Below, one piece after another: positions 11,359 to 23,805 of a stretch of 64,000 nt of DNA (positions within the stretch are counted from its first letter, which is position 1; each line of letters opens with the position of its first letter). This DNA comes from Parietaria judaica (Eukaryota; Streptophyta; Magnoliopsida; Rosales; Urticaceae): assembly GCA_954871525.1 (NCBI GenBank), contig OX940865.1:24722420-24786419 (forward strand), written 5' to 3'. Made by a program: the position numbers and the translations under genes. The notes under the pieces are model-generated. The model ran no database searches and was not told where the DNA came from. It saw only the letters and a list, made by a program, of their open reading frames with translations.

Positions 11359-11643
11359 ATGAGTAAAGACAACATTACGAGGGAGCATTGCACTCCATAT
11401 GGGGATCCGAGCAACAACTCGGGCTTCAAGTGCAATTACTGCGGGAAAGAGATCAGAGGTGACATAATCACAAGAATAAAACAACATAATTTGGCCGGCA
11501 TCGATAAGAGCAAAAATGTCGCGCAGGAGATTGTACACACTTCGAACGTGCATGGCTTTTGGAACAAATATCTGAAGATGCATCTAGAAGCAAGTGGTGC
11601 TAACAGTGTTAGGGAAGCCCACAAGAGATCGTCGTTTTTCTGA
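11359..11643 (+). pseudogene. BED-type zinc-finger fragment of a hAT-like transposase
   Basis: The ORF from ATG 11359 (95 codons including the stop) contains FKCNYCGKEIRGDIITRIKQ followed by HNLAGIDKSKNVAQ. This matches the first half of the BED finger of plant hAT transposases and related DNA-binding proteins (CxxC, then RxKQHLAG). The CxxC pair and the first His are present, but the usual second metal ligand after NVAP(C) is replaced (NVAQEI). The ORF stops soon afterwards, with no ribonuclease-H-like or dimerisation domain downstream. I read it as a transposase remnant; a small domesticated BED protein is the alternative. Confidence 0.6.
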
Positions 11644-12030
11644 GGTCGGAGAAGTTGGCCCGAGACTCTGAGTTTTATCAATCCATTATGTGTTTGAGTT
11701 TTTAGACTATGTGTTTGATTGTTGAGATTTGTACGACTATGATTTATTAGTGTTTTAGATTTGAGACTTGTGATGGAATTATATGTGTGTGTATGACTTT
11801 ATTTACATATATTTTGAAATATGATATTATAAAAATATTTTATAAGTTTTCTGTCAAAAAGTATCGAAAGTGTCGATCCGTCGATAATCATAAAAAAAGT
11901 ATCGGTAATCGGTAAGCTACAGTATTAAAAGTTTTTCGTCGGTTAATCGGTAAGCCATCGATTAATCTGTCGAAAACGGCAAGCGATTTATCAGCGAATT
12001 CGGTAAGTTGAAGTGTTGAACCTTGCGTTA

Positions 12031-12071
<41 letters not shown>

Positions 12072-13497
12072 TAAAACTTCCTTATCTCTCTATATGATCG
12101 TGGCAAAAGTATTGAGAGCTTATCAATTAACCAAAAAAGTCATAATTTGATTCATGATCAACACATAAATATGTACGACAAGTCCATATTAGTTTAGAGT
12201 TAGCTTTAGACTTTAGGGTAGTTTGTTATTACCTCGTTATTTTTAATTTTTTAATTATTTTTTTTTCTTTTGCAAGAAGAATAAATTGGATCGTCGGAAC
12301 ATATTAGAAAATTAATGTGTCTCAGTTAGTTTGAACTTGAAGTAGTTTGTGTTTGTGGAATATGAAGACATGGTTTCTTGTCGGTTTGTCCCCTATTTAG
12401 AATTTCTTGTGTCTGTAAATAGGGATTTTGTGTCTTTTGATGCTTTTAAACCCTAATCTCACTTATTTTCTTAAGTGACATTCCCTCAATTTCTGGGTTT
12501 CATTTTTCGTGTTTAGAGCAGCAAAATATTTATTAGAAAAAACATGTAATGTATCGGAATTTGTAGGCAGATATTACTACCCGGAGTTGACTTTTAACAG
12601 TATTTTTTCTTTTTCAGGAAAACTAAATAACGATCGAGTTTAGGCTGTTTAGGGTATATTAATCAAATAGTAAAATTATGTGTTAATCAAAATATTCGTT
12701 CGTCATAAGCGATGGCTAATAAATAAGCTCGTGTTAAAGTAACGCGAATTATGAATGTCGACTCGTCGTGAAAAATATAACGAAAGTGTGCTAGCTATCA
12801 AATTACTACATACAAATTTCTTGGATTTTTCTTCAACATATCTAACTCTCTTAATTATTTTTGGATAGAGATAAACAAGTTTATTAACAATTTTGTATTA
12901 ATAAGAACTTTGAAAGAAAACAAAAGAAGGGGAAAAATTGTTAAATATAATTTAATTATTTATAGTATGGAAAATAAGAGGAAAATCACAACGGAATTCT
13001 ATACTATATATATACCTAATAGTAATACCTTAAGGTTCTAAAATGTCATATCTATATATGACTTACATGTAACTTAAAAGTGTCATTGATGTACCGTAAT
13101 TGTAAAATCCCTCAACTAAAATTTGTTGAATTTTTTCCTTCTCTCTAGTAATGCCATATTTATTGGTCTTGGATCTTAAACCAACCCCTCCAACTAAACT
13201 GAAAAACAAATATTTGTGCTGAGTTTTATATTTTGGGGTGCTATTTAAAATTAAAAAAAAAAAGTTGGATCTTGTTCAGACTCAAGTTAAATATATTAAA
13301 AAATAAATGAGTAATTTAGTACTATTATATTGATTTTATATGTAGCAACTGGGCATGTCAAAAGATGAGACTTTCTAGAGAAAGGATGACAGCCAATTAG
13401 GAGTGTTAAGAAGCTAACTATAATTATATATATTATTATACATATATATATGATCTTGTTGTGATTTTGTAAAGTCAAGTATAAACTTGTCATTATC

Positions 13498-13530
<33 letters not shown>

Positions 13531-13564
13531 TGTGTATCTGGGTAGGAGAAGTAGTAGAGCCAAT
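11644..13564. other. Intergenic, AT-rich
   Basis: A segment at about 11850-12020 with repeated TATCGGTAATCGGTAAGCTACAG-like phrases resembles one at about 38390-38545 in wording and order; the two look like copies of one dispersed repeat. A (TA)n tract lies at 12037-12065. From 12070 to 13480 I see no coding potential. The last 60 bp before 13565 contain short AT repeats and would be the leader of reductase copy 2. Confidence 0.5.
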
Positions 13565-15848
13565 ATGGAAGAATTAGGCAAAGGAAGAGTTTGTGTAACA
13601 GGTGGAACTGGGTTCTTGGCTTCATGGCTTATTATGAGGCTTCTTCAACGTGGCTATTCTGTCCGAGCAACAATTAGACACAATCCAAAAGGTAATACAT
13701 ATATATATATATATATGTAAAATATTTAGTATTTACAGTATTTTACACTATATACTATAAGGATATGGATATACTATAATTTATAACATAATGCATATAA
13801 TTAATTTTATATGCTTATAAGATTAATTTCATACATTTCTATCTCAATTGATAATTTTAATTAATTTTTTGTATCTTACATGCATAATTATACAGATGTG
13901 CCAGATTTCAAACGGGACATAACCTACCTAACAAACCTACCGGGAGCTGCCGAGAGGCTAGAAATTTTCCCGGCGGATCTCGACCGACCCGAGAGTTTCG
14001 ACAGCGCGATCCAAGGCTGCACCGGTGTATTCCACTTGGCCCATCCGATGGACCTCGCGGGCGAAGAGCCTGAAGAGACCATCACGCAGAGAGCCCTAGA
14101 TGGAACCCTAGGCATCCTCAAAGCGTGCCTCAGAAACTCCGTGCGAAGGGTGGTCTACTCGTCGAGCGCGGTGGCGGTGCTCTACAATGACGAGTTGGGC
14201 AGCGTGGCGGACGAGGCCACATGGAGTGATGTCGAGGTGTGCCGGCGCAACAGCATCATGAGCTCGAACTACTTGGTGTCGAAGACAGTGGTGGAGAGGA
14301 AGGCGTTAGAGTTTGCGGAGAGCCACGGATTGGAGCTCGTCACCGTCGTTCTGCCGTTGGTGGTCGGACCTTTCATTTGCCCCAACGTGCCTCCCTCGGT
14401 CTACGCGCCACTTGCCATCATTTTTGGTAAGTTTTATAGAGTTAGGATATATCTAATGGTGTTGACTTTATTATTATTGGTTGCTCCCTTAATTTTATTT
14501 GAAAAACATATTGATTTACGATATGATATTCATTTTTCCGAAATAAAATAAAAAAGTGAATCCAAGATTCAAATCTAATTGTACCAGCTAGTTGAACAAA
14601 ACTAGTGAAGAAAAATAAATTACTAAGGGTAAAATTGAAAAATTAAAATAAAACTTGAACCAAATGTAGATCTTAATGGAGACTGCAACACCTTTTGGAA
14701 ATAGGCGGATAAAAAACAGGCCAATTATAGTAAACCACGTGGAAACGTATGTAACAGAGAAAATATAATAAGTGCGTAGATAAAATGAACATTGCGTACT
14801 TTACTTTCGACATATTTGATTGATTACTTTGTGTTTGAGCTCTTTATTGTTGGGATAGACTTAATATCTAAAGATAATTTAATGGTTGATGGTTGTAATT
14901 TTAAATATCAATATGTTATTGTGTTTTTTCTTTCGCCATAACTGAATTGTCTATAAAATAATTTAAGATAAGATTCAACGACGATAAATAATAAAAAAAA
15001 AAAACTTGATATTTATAGCCTAAGAAAGTAGAATATACCGTCGTACTTCTTTTATCATTTATGTATGTATGAAACAAGTATCAAAATTCAATATATAGTA
15101 ATGTCATATATGTTTTTGTTATTGTTTGATATAGTTGGACGTTAATCGTGTCATAATTTTCTTTGTTTTATATGTGTTTTGTAGGTGACGAAGATCAATA
15201 CAAGCATTTGGCGAAGCTAGATCTAGTGCACATTGATGACGTGGCAAGTGCTCATATATTTCTGTTCGAATGCTCGAGTGCTAAAGGGAGATATATCTGC
15301 TCTTCAGCAGATTTAACCGTTCATGAATTGTTTGATATTTTGTCAGCCAGATACCCAGATTTACAAATATCTTTGCCAAAGTAAGTTTCTGATCCCTATT
15401 ATTTTTAAATTTTTTATTTTAATTCAAAAAGATTATGTAAAAACTTATTTTATCAAGGAAATATTCATGATGCATCAAGCTATATGTCGGTCCGATCATT
15501 TACTTTTAAATATTCAAAATGGATAATGCTTATTCATAAGTTTAGATATTCAAAATATTACCAATTGTCAAATTTTGCACTTTTTTAAATGAAATTATAG
15601 AAGGTAAACCAAAATTTTCCTATATTTATGTATGATGAGTGTTGATCAAGGAATTCAAAACTATAAGCAATCAACTTATGTGATTTTTCAGTTATTTAAA
15701 GGATGTTAAGGTAAGCAAGAGAACCAAACTATCGTCAAAGAAGCTATTGACTTGTGGGTTTGAATTCAAGTATGGAGTTGAAGACATGCTTGATGGTGCT
15801 ATTCAATGTTGCAAAGACAAGGGTTTCATATCTCAACAAAATATGTAA
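13565..15848 (+). CDS. DFR/vestitone-reductase-like NADPH-dependent reductase, copy 2
   Basis: Exons 13565-13691, 13896-14426, 15185-15380 and 15692-15848 give 336 residues with phases 1-1-2, as in the sister genes. Start ATG 13565 yields [20 protein letters not shown], so the NADPH-binding VTGGTGF lies at residues 11-17. An upstream in-frame ATG at 13487 would add a low-complexity stretch from AT repeats and is rejected. The catalytic YxxxK is Y168-LVS-K172, and the Ser triplet of VVYSSSA is at 131-133. Exon 3 encodes [16 protein letters not shown]; exon 4 encodes [16 protein letters not shown] and ends ISQQNM, slightly longer than the others. All motifs are intact, so it is probably an active reductase. 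The substrate cannot be told from sequence. It is the most divergent of the four copies. Confidence 0.88.
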
Positions 15849-16318
15849 TGCCATTTTTACTTGTATAGAGTTTTTATTTTTCTTCCAAGTCAAAGAAATA
15901 CAAGTTCTCAAAAATTTAATGTTGTTATCTTTTTATTAATTCATTATGATTGGATAGTTGCATGAATAGATTGCTAAGCCTCCATGAGAGATATTAAAGG
16001 GTTTTTGTTTCAAATAAAAGAAGAAAGCCCGAATTCTCGTTGAGTATACTCAATAGACAAGTAAGTTTCAAAGAAAAAAAAGAGAGAAAACAAAATCTTA
16101 AAAACAAAATAACAAATTCGACTTAAAATGTGTTTTAAAATGGAAACTTTATATTAAAATTACAAATATACTAGTTTAGACTTAAAATGGAAAGTTTATA
16201 CTACAAATATTGTGTAGACCGTCGAATTTAGATCGACTAAACAAATTTTGATTGATAAAAAATACCCAACGATGCTATACTAAAATTCTATGATGGTGCC
16301 CCAAATAAATCAATATAA
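15849..16318. other. Short intergenic stretch before the Helitron
   Basis: This is the 3' flank of reductase copy 2. I see no gene or clear repeat. It ends with A at 16318, directly before the Helitron 5' terminus. Confidence 0.5.
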
Positions 16319-19300
16319 TCTATATATATATATAAAAGCAAAATAACTTCAGGTCTAAAAACACCAAATTTTTACCTCATTCTTTTTTCTCCTTTTTTTG
16401 AATTATTTTTAATTATCAAAATTAATAGATGAATCTCGCTCGTCGTTTCTTTTGAGAAAACTCCTCTTTTGAAGGGAGGCATCTCCTCACCACCAATATC
16501 AACTGCCATACGGTTAAAATTACATTTCGCTCATTCACTCTCTCTCTTTTCAAAAAATCACGGAATGAATGGAAGCCAACGTATCATTAGAAACTCTAGA
16601 CCAAAAGTTGTATAGATTCCAATGAATAACTGTCTAATTGATTTTATCCACCCTCTCTTTCTCCGCTTGATTTCCATCTTCGTTGTTCTCCAACCGAGCA
16701 CGCTACGTCGCCCGAAGTCCTACCAGGCAGTTCGGTTTCTCTCTCTGCCGCTGCGTCGCTCGGCCAAGTGTCTCTACCACGCCCACCGCAATCGCCATGT
16801 CCGTCAAGTGTTGCGTTACCACAAAACCTTACAGTCCATCCTCTGAGGCCAGAGTCAAACCCTGCCTCCGGCCCTTCGGCTATGTTCATCTCTCTCTCAA
16901 ATTCGAGACTGTGCTCCTTGCCAAAATGGTGCTTCGTTACAGAAATTGCCTTCGAGGTTTGTTTTCTTAGTTTTAGATTTTAATTGTTTGGTCTTTTTTT
17001 CATCATTAATTCGTTTCGAGATGTATTTGGACTACTTCTCGTGAAGGTTTTTTTAGTTGTATTTGAACAATTTCACTAAGAAGTCTGTGGTGATAAAACT
17101 TTTTCTTAAGCATTGTATTTGTTTGAGGAAAGTCCTCAACGAAACTCAACTCTAAAGCTTAATATTTTCTCCGACTCCCAGGTTCAGTTCCTGAAACTCT
17201 GCACTCTATATGTGATTCTTGATGACGCCTCCTCTCCTTCTCCCGCGGTGGGGTGAACGATGCTGCAAGACCGACTCATACTCCCAATATATTTGACACT
17301 AACCATTCACAGGTAAATAAGAAATTGATTCTCTTATATCCTTCTTATGCGTATATGGCTCATTACAAATACTATGTTTATTAATTTGATGATGACATGC
17401 TCAATATAATGTTTTTACCGATTTCATTTTTTTATCAGCCTCTCTTTATCGTAAACCATTATCTGGCCTTGCATCGTACATTTGTTTTTATCAATATAAT
17501 GATGTTTCTTATAATAATAATTAAAAAATAAAAAAACATGTCTTCTACACAATATTGGCTATATTTTAGTTTGGGTGCCAATGTGGTGCAAATGGTTACA
17601 GAGGTCCGTAGTCTCCCCAGTGTTGTTGCTTTAGTATAGATAATTGTAATTTAAGTTTTTGTTTCCGTATGTATAGCTTTTGGATTTTCGTCATTTTTCA
17701 CTGGGCTAGAGTGTGCTTCATTCACCCTTCAAAAAAAAAAAAAAAGAGTGTGCTTCATTCAGATGACACCAATTTGCACTCGGAAACTTTTCCGGAAGAC
17801 CGGCCAAGTTAGTCAACGATAACATGGTTGGGATGATTTATGATATTAGCATTGTATATATTTATGAACGTGCTTATGGTGATAGATGTTTTGAATTTGA
17901 GGGAGTTATTAGAATTTAGCATTTGCTTTGATTTCGGGGGAAACTCATGGTAATAACAAAAAAAAAAAACTATTAGTAATAAAATATTAATGATACAATT
18001 TTTTAAGGATTTTGGCCGTTAAATTTTAATCTTACATCTATAAGTCATAAATTTTCATTTTACAATTTTTAAGGATTTCTGGCATTAAAATTTAGATTTA
18101 ATAGTACATATTTTTTTTATTCAAGTACTTCTGGCACACATCAGGTGAGCTTTTAATTCTCTGTAATAGTCTTGACTCTGTTTATACATGTGACAAGGTT
18201 AGGTTTTAATCAATCATTTGGTTGTGAAGTTCTACTTAAAGTTAAGAAATTGAAGCATGTGAGAATCTTCAATGTGGAAGTATCTTAAATAGAAATTTTA
18301 TTTATTTTCATATATCGTCTCTAGAGATATGACCTTCCATTTTAGTTCTAACGTGATCAATTGTGTAATTTTTCAATATGTTTCTTATATGGTTGCAGGT
18401 CTAACGGAGCTTTTGTTGAAAGTTTTGGTGGATAAGGTAACTCTATTTGCTCCTTAATGCTTCAAATGAAGAAAAAGATTGACCACTCCTGCTAGCTATC
18501 TAGGTATATCGAGCTCTCATTTCTAACAGATTACTTATAGCTTTGGTTTATTTTATTTCTTTCGTTTATTAAATCACAAGTTCATTTACTTATATAAGTC
18601 GGAGCCAAGTCTTTGTTGTGTTTTATTGGTTGGAACCACATTAGAAGTTTCAAATATTATTTCGGTTAATTACTAACTTTGTTGTGTTTATTTACTTACG
18701 GTTCGGATAGTGTTTATTGAAGCTTCATGATTCTGCAGAAGCATTGGGCAGACAGGGTTTGCATGTGCATTATTTTGGCCGGGAATCTGAAAGCAAAGTC
18801 TAGGTATGAGTATAGAAGTTTGTATCTTTAATGGTTTTTAGATATTCTTATATGTTTTATTTACTGATCTGCTGATAATTGTGGTCGATGATCATCAATC
18901 AAAGTGTTCGATAGCTCATCATACGATCATTCGGATTACCTTAAGAAGTGATCTGCAAAAAAATAGCATAGCATTATAGTTTCTATGAACTTGCTTCATC
19001 GTTTACTAGCTCAATACATCTTTTTAACTTTTAAATTTTTTACTTACCTTTGCAAACTTATTTATATTTATAAATTTGTATTATAGGTTGTGGGGACATA
19101 TATGTGCTTAGCTTCTTGCTTATATACCATACTGATCCAACTTATATTTTTTGTTCTTGGTAAGCTTTCTAAATTGTCTATAAACCCCATTAAGGCCTTA
19201 CCAATTATTTCAAAAATTTGGATTAAGGAATTACAACAATTTAATTCCATGTAGATTATTTTATGTATGAAATGTCAGCTCTAAGACCCGCGATCGAAGT

Positions 19301-21800
19301 TGTCAGCCGTCACTTTCATGTCTAGATATATTCCTCGCTTACATACAAACACGTGAAATTTATTTTCTTTGCATGTTGTTGTTGATAAAGGTAGATATTG
19401 ACGAGGCTCTTCCAACGCCATCAAGTGAACAAGTACCAGAGGCAAAGGATCCTGGTATGAAGCTTTAATTGAGCACTTAAGGTCTGCCTCATTTAACTCT
19501 AATTTCTTACAGTTTATACTAAAGTTGAAATTATAAAACTAAAATTCATGACAATACATGTGTATATTTTGGCGCAAATACAATGAAAATGGTTTTTTTT
19601 TTAATTTTATTTTTGGTAAGAATGAGTACGTAGTTAGTTTGCTGTTTTGATGAATATTCCAAGATTTTAAATAAACATCGCACAAAAGTTGGTGGAGTTG
19701 ATTTCATTTTAATAAAAATTACTTATACTTTCACTTATATCCAACATGGGCAGTAACTTTAAAATATGCTTTACAATTTAAGAATATTAATATATGTTAC
19801 ATTTTCCTATATATAAGTTTCATATTAGTGAGGAGGCATGCCCTCTTATGAAGAGTTTTTTTTATTTTTTTTTATAGTTAGTGTGGAGGCGTGTTGCAAG
19901 TAACCAACTTCAACCTTTTATCTTCCAGTGTCGTTAACTACCATCTCGGATTCAACTCCTTGCCTTATTAGTCAGTCATTTTCGTGAGACTACGGAGTTC
20001 TATCGGCACGGACAAGCGTGACTACTACGACTCCCCCGGCCAGAATGGTAATTCAGGATAATCAATCACTTAAAGGTATAACGTTCTAACTTCTAAGTAA
20101 TCTTTTCTGTCTATCTTTTCTTTATAATCATGATCTTAATTTTCAGATAAGGGTATAAGCTTTAGGTAATTCGATAACGTGAACTTTACATAAGTCATAT
20201 GAATATTATATGTTCACCTGCTTTGTCTCAGATGACTCATTTGAAAATGTTACTGATGATGAAAAATAAGAGCAAACTGTATATGGCACTCATATGATGT
20301 GTTTTGTTAGATAACCCTTTTATCACTAATAAGTTTTGAGATCAATTGTTTTTCAGATCTGTACGGTTATCATTGTGATACACGTAATCAAACTTGTGTT
20401 TCTTATTATTTGATATCTTCATTGATGAATCTAAGTACAATTGATAATACACTTTGTTATCTCTATAACTACTTAGGAGTGGATAATCTTTTCTCCGATC
20501 AAATGTTTTCTTTTAGTAGGTTTCCATTGTAAATATTATATTTGAATACTGATTGGTAGGAGCAACAAAGCTTTTGTTTTATTCCTTTTTTTTTCCTTTG
20601 CTAATGATAAGCTTTCATAATCAATTATATATTCAGCATAATTGTATTGATATTGTTTCATATATTTAAATAATGATAAACTTTATCTAAATCTAAATCT
20701 TCTAGAATGATGGTTATTGTGGATTGTCAACACAAAAAAGAATGATGAATATATAAAGAAAATTTGACAAAATTTCCACTCACTTATATTATTAATCGCT
20801 AAATAAAATTAGACAAGATAAATGATTGATTAAGTGACCACTCACTCATACTTTAATTCACTTATTAAAATTTCCATCGCGACATAAAAGTAAAAATAAG
20901 AATTGATTGTAAGTCACAGTAGCAATGTTTTTAAATCATATATATCATCTGATTGATCGTTTATCCTATGTTGAATAATTTCATAAGGAGTATAAGTGCC
21001 GTATTTGTTTTTTTAATATATTTTTAAATGAGTTGGTAGATATTTAACAAAGGTTAAAATAAAAAAGAAGGGTGGAAGGATTTGTAACTCATTGAGATTT
21101 TGAAATATTTGTCTCTGAAGTTCTTTAGGTGTTTTAAAACTTGAGGGTATTTTTTTAAAAAAAATGAAAGTTAAGAATATAGAAAAATTAATTTTCCATT
21201 TCAATATTTCATTTAAAGCATTATACAAACACATAATTTAAAGGGGTGTCACCGAATTTTTTTAAGTTTTATTTTAATTTACAAGGTCGAAGAATGACGA
21301 ATGTATAGTTAATGAACATAAAAGTAAAAACAATTAAACAAAAATTTACGGAACAATTTTATGAATATTAAAATATAAATATATTAGTTAAAATTAAAAA
21401 ATGCTAAGACAAAATAAAAATAGAAAATGAAAATTTGTTTATTAGATCATTTTAAAGAATAAAAAAAAAATTAACCATTCGACTGAAAACAACTTCTTAT
21501 AAAATATAAGAATTTTTAATTTTACTTTCAAGTATTCGATTGCTGTTATTATTAATGCGGGGTTGTACCCATAATTTTCCCTATGAAATTAAAAGTACTT
21601 TTTTACTCTACTATTGCTTCATTCGATGATAGTATTCATTCACCTATTTATTTTAGATATTTTAAATTCATATATGTGTCAATGTAAAACTATCTGTCGA
21701 CGTTAATATTCAATTACAACAATTTTTTTAACGCAGACTCATTCAAAAAATTCAACTATATTTTTAAGTCACCGCGCAAAGCGCGGTGCCGGTCCACTAG
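16319..21800 (+). mobile_element. Non-autonomous Helitron, about 5.48 kb
   Basis: The left end is TCTATATATATATATAAAAG at 16319, preceded by A. The right end has a GC-rich hairpin ACCGCGC-AAA-GCGCGGT at about 21771-21787, then GCCGGTCCA and the terminus CTAG at 21797-21800, followed by T. The TC start, the hairpin about 10 bp before CTRR, and insertion between A and T are the hallmarks of plant Helitrons. The interior (16.4-21.7 kb) has no Rep/helicase ORF that I recognise. It contains ORFs of about 70-95 codons near 16622-16983, and gene-like pieces with splice-like signals, for example near 18398-18437, 18740-18805 and 19393-19468 (reading VDIDEALPTPSSEQVPEAKD) and near 20232-20270 (DDSFENVTDDEK then stop). 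These may be a captured or degraded gene, whose identity I do not know. Confidence 0.85.
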
Positions 21801-22295
21801 TAATAATAATAATAATAACAACAACAACGACGATCTTTATCAATTTCAAAATTATTTATAATCTTAGAATTAAACATATATAACTACCATGGCGTCTTTT
21901 AATTACAATATAACCTTAATAAACTTATAATATAATCAAAATTTAATATAAAATTTATTAATTAATTGAATAATAACTTAACTCTTTTATTTGGGACAAG
22001 ACAAGAGTATAATTTTATAAAGATTATTTTAATAAAGAAAAAACATTTAATTTTATGCCCGGGTCTTCTTTCTCCCTAACCATAGAGACCGTCGCTCTGC
22101 TCAGTCTCGCTGTTACTTACTTCCCTCAATCTCTCTCCCTTCGCCGGCGTTCGGCGCTCCGCCGCGTCGGATTTTTGCACCTCCGATCCAGGTTTCCCCA
22201 GATTCGGTCATTGATTTCTCTTCTCGGATCCATTCTATGCTCACACTTCTGAACTCTGTTCCAGCCGAACCGATATCTGGAGCCAAGGTCTAGCT
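21801..22295 (+). promoter_or_regulatory. TRAPPC2 promoter and 5'-UTR
   Basis: A short (TAA)n/(CAA)n tract follows the Helitron end at 21801-21830. AT-rich sequence continues to about 22050, where composition switches to the pyrimidine-rich, GC-richer DNA typical of a plant leader (TCTTTCTCCCTAACC, CTCTCTCCCTTCGCC). The Helitron therefore ends only about 0.5 kb upstream of the TRAPPC2 start codon. Confidence 0.5.
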
Positions 22296-23805
22296 ATGGC
22301 GGCAACCACTGCTTGTTTCATCATCGTGAGCAGGAACGACATACCCATTTACGAAGCTCAAGTCGGATCTGCTCCTAAAGTATTTCTCTTCCCCTAATTT
22401 GATCGTACCGATCAGTCTCACTTGGATCTCCTCAGAATTTGTTTATGGAATTTTAGGAAATTATTCTAATTCAGATTGAATGATCTCCAATGGTGTTTCT
22501 CTACACTGCAATGGCGTTTTTCAATGTAATTGTGTTGTAGCTAACTGGGTTCGTCAGCAAAATTGATTGATACTTTAGGACTATGGTGTTTTGCAATTGT
22601 TGAATGTTAGGGTTTAAGCTCCGATCGAACTTCTCGTTGCAGAGAGAGGACGCTGCCCAGCTGCATCAGTTTGTGTTGCATGCGGCTCTCGATATCGTTC
22701 AGGATCTTGCTTGGACTACAAGCGCCATGTCGGTTCTTCTCATCGTTTATAATCCCGATAGCGAGTTTTTTCGTTACTTCTGCCATTTAGTTGTTTATCC
22801 TCTTGATTCGTTTCAGGTACTTGAAGGCGATAGATCGGTTCAATGATCTAGTTGTTTCGGTCTACGTGACAGCCGGCCATATCCTTAAATTTTACAAGCT
22901 TAATTTGTAGATCATGGCTTAGAGTAGCTAGGTTTTTATTGGAATGTGACTGTTCTCCTTAACAAAAGCGCACATACACGGCTGATGCTGCTTCATGACT
23001 CCCGCAACGATGACGGCATTAAGAGCTTTTTCCAAGACGTTCACGAGCTTTACATAAAGGTAAGAGCTTGTTTCTTCCCATGATTGTAGTTTTTTGGTTC
23101 CATGATCAATTTGTTTGTTCGCTTGCATTATGTCGCCGAGAAGATAATAATAATTATACGCTGTGGAATGAATTGAATAACTAGGCATGGATTTATGAAT
23201 TGTATGAGACTTTGATTAGAGTTTTGATCAATCAGTACAAGTTCGAGTCTCGCAATGTATATCGGGTAGCTGAACTAGTTTCTAATTTATTTTTGCAATA
23301 TTGGAAAATCAGTTTAAAATAATTTCTCACATAAGGCTTATGCCTGAATAACTAGAGTACTTATGAGATGTTAAAGTTTGTGACCCGAATCCGTGTTCTT
23401 GGCCTGGCCCATTTGGTATCTTTCTGAGCGACATAATTTTATCTGATTTTTTGGGGGGTCTTTAGTGGAAGCGGAGGGATTGGAGTAGGGAAATTATGTA
23501 ATTGGCGTTTTGGGGTTAATCAAACCTTGCCGTCGTTTATTTCCACTCTCTCTCTATGCTGTTGTAGATCATTGTGGGTTCTTATTGCGAAATTTTTGTG
23601 GTTTTCTCGCGAAATTTTTGTGTTGATTTATCTTTACGGTCGACGCTATCTTTTGTTTGTTATAATAGGAGACATTGGTTAATGACTTTGTTTTTCTCTC
23701 TTTCTTTCGCAGACTCTACTTAATCCGCTTTACTTGCCCGGTTCGCGCGTTACTTCGTCACATTTCGATACCAAGGTTCGCGCCCTTGCGAGAAAGTACC
23801 TCTGA
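22296..23805 (+). CDS. TRAPPC2: TRAPP complex subunit 2 (Sedlin/TRS20 family)
   Basis: Exons 22296-22379, 22643-22728, 22817-22878, 22974-23059 and 23713-23805 give 136 residues, the usual length. TRAPPC2 is a longin-fold core subunit of the TRAPP tethering complexes, the exchange factors for Rab GTPases in ER-Golgi and Golgi transport. The N-terminus MAATTACFIIVSRNDIPIYE is followed by the family blocks HQFVLHAALDIVQDLAW, YLKAIDRFNDLVVSVYVTAG, RLMLLHDSRNDDGIKSFFQD and TLLNPLYLPGS, ending ARKYL. Intron 3 (22879-22973) is a minor-class AT-AC intron. Its donor ATATCCTTAA directly follows exon sequence GGCC, the branch-point-like element is TCCTTAAC at 22956-22963, and the intron ends CGCAC. No GT-AG choice restores this reading frame. 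The gene sits between reductase copies 2 and 3 and is unrelated to them. Confidence 0.95.

Noticed and set aside
13487..13564. Upstream in-frame ATG adding 26 residues to reductase copy 2
   Set aside because: The extension is encoded by TA repeats ([11 protein letters not shown]) and has no counterpart in the sister genes.
16622..16983. ORFs on both strands within the Helitron 5' part
   Set aside because: They are biased in composition (Ser/Arg/Pro) with no recognisable domain. They may be leftovers of a captured gene, but I cannot support a CDS.
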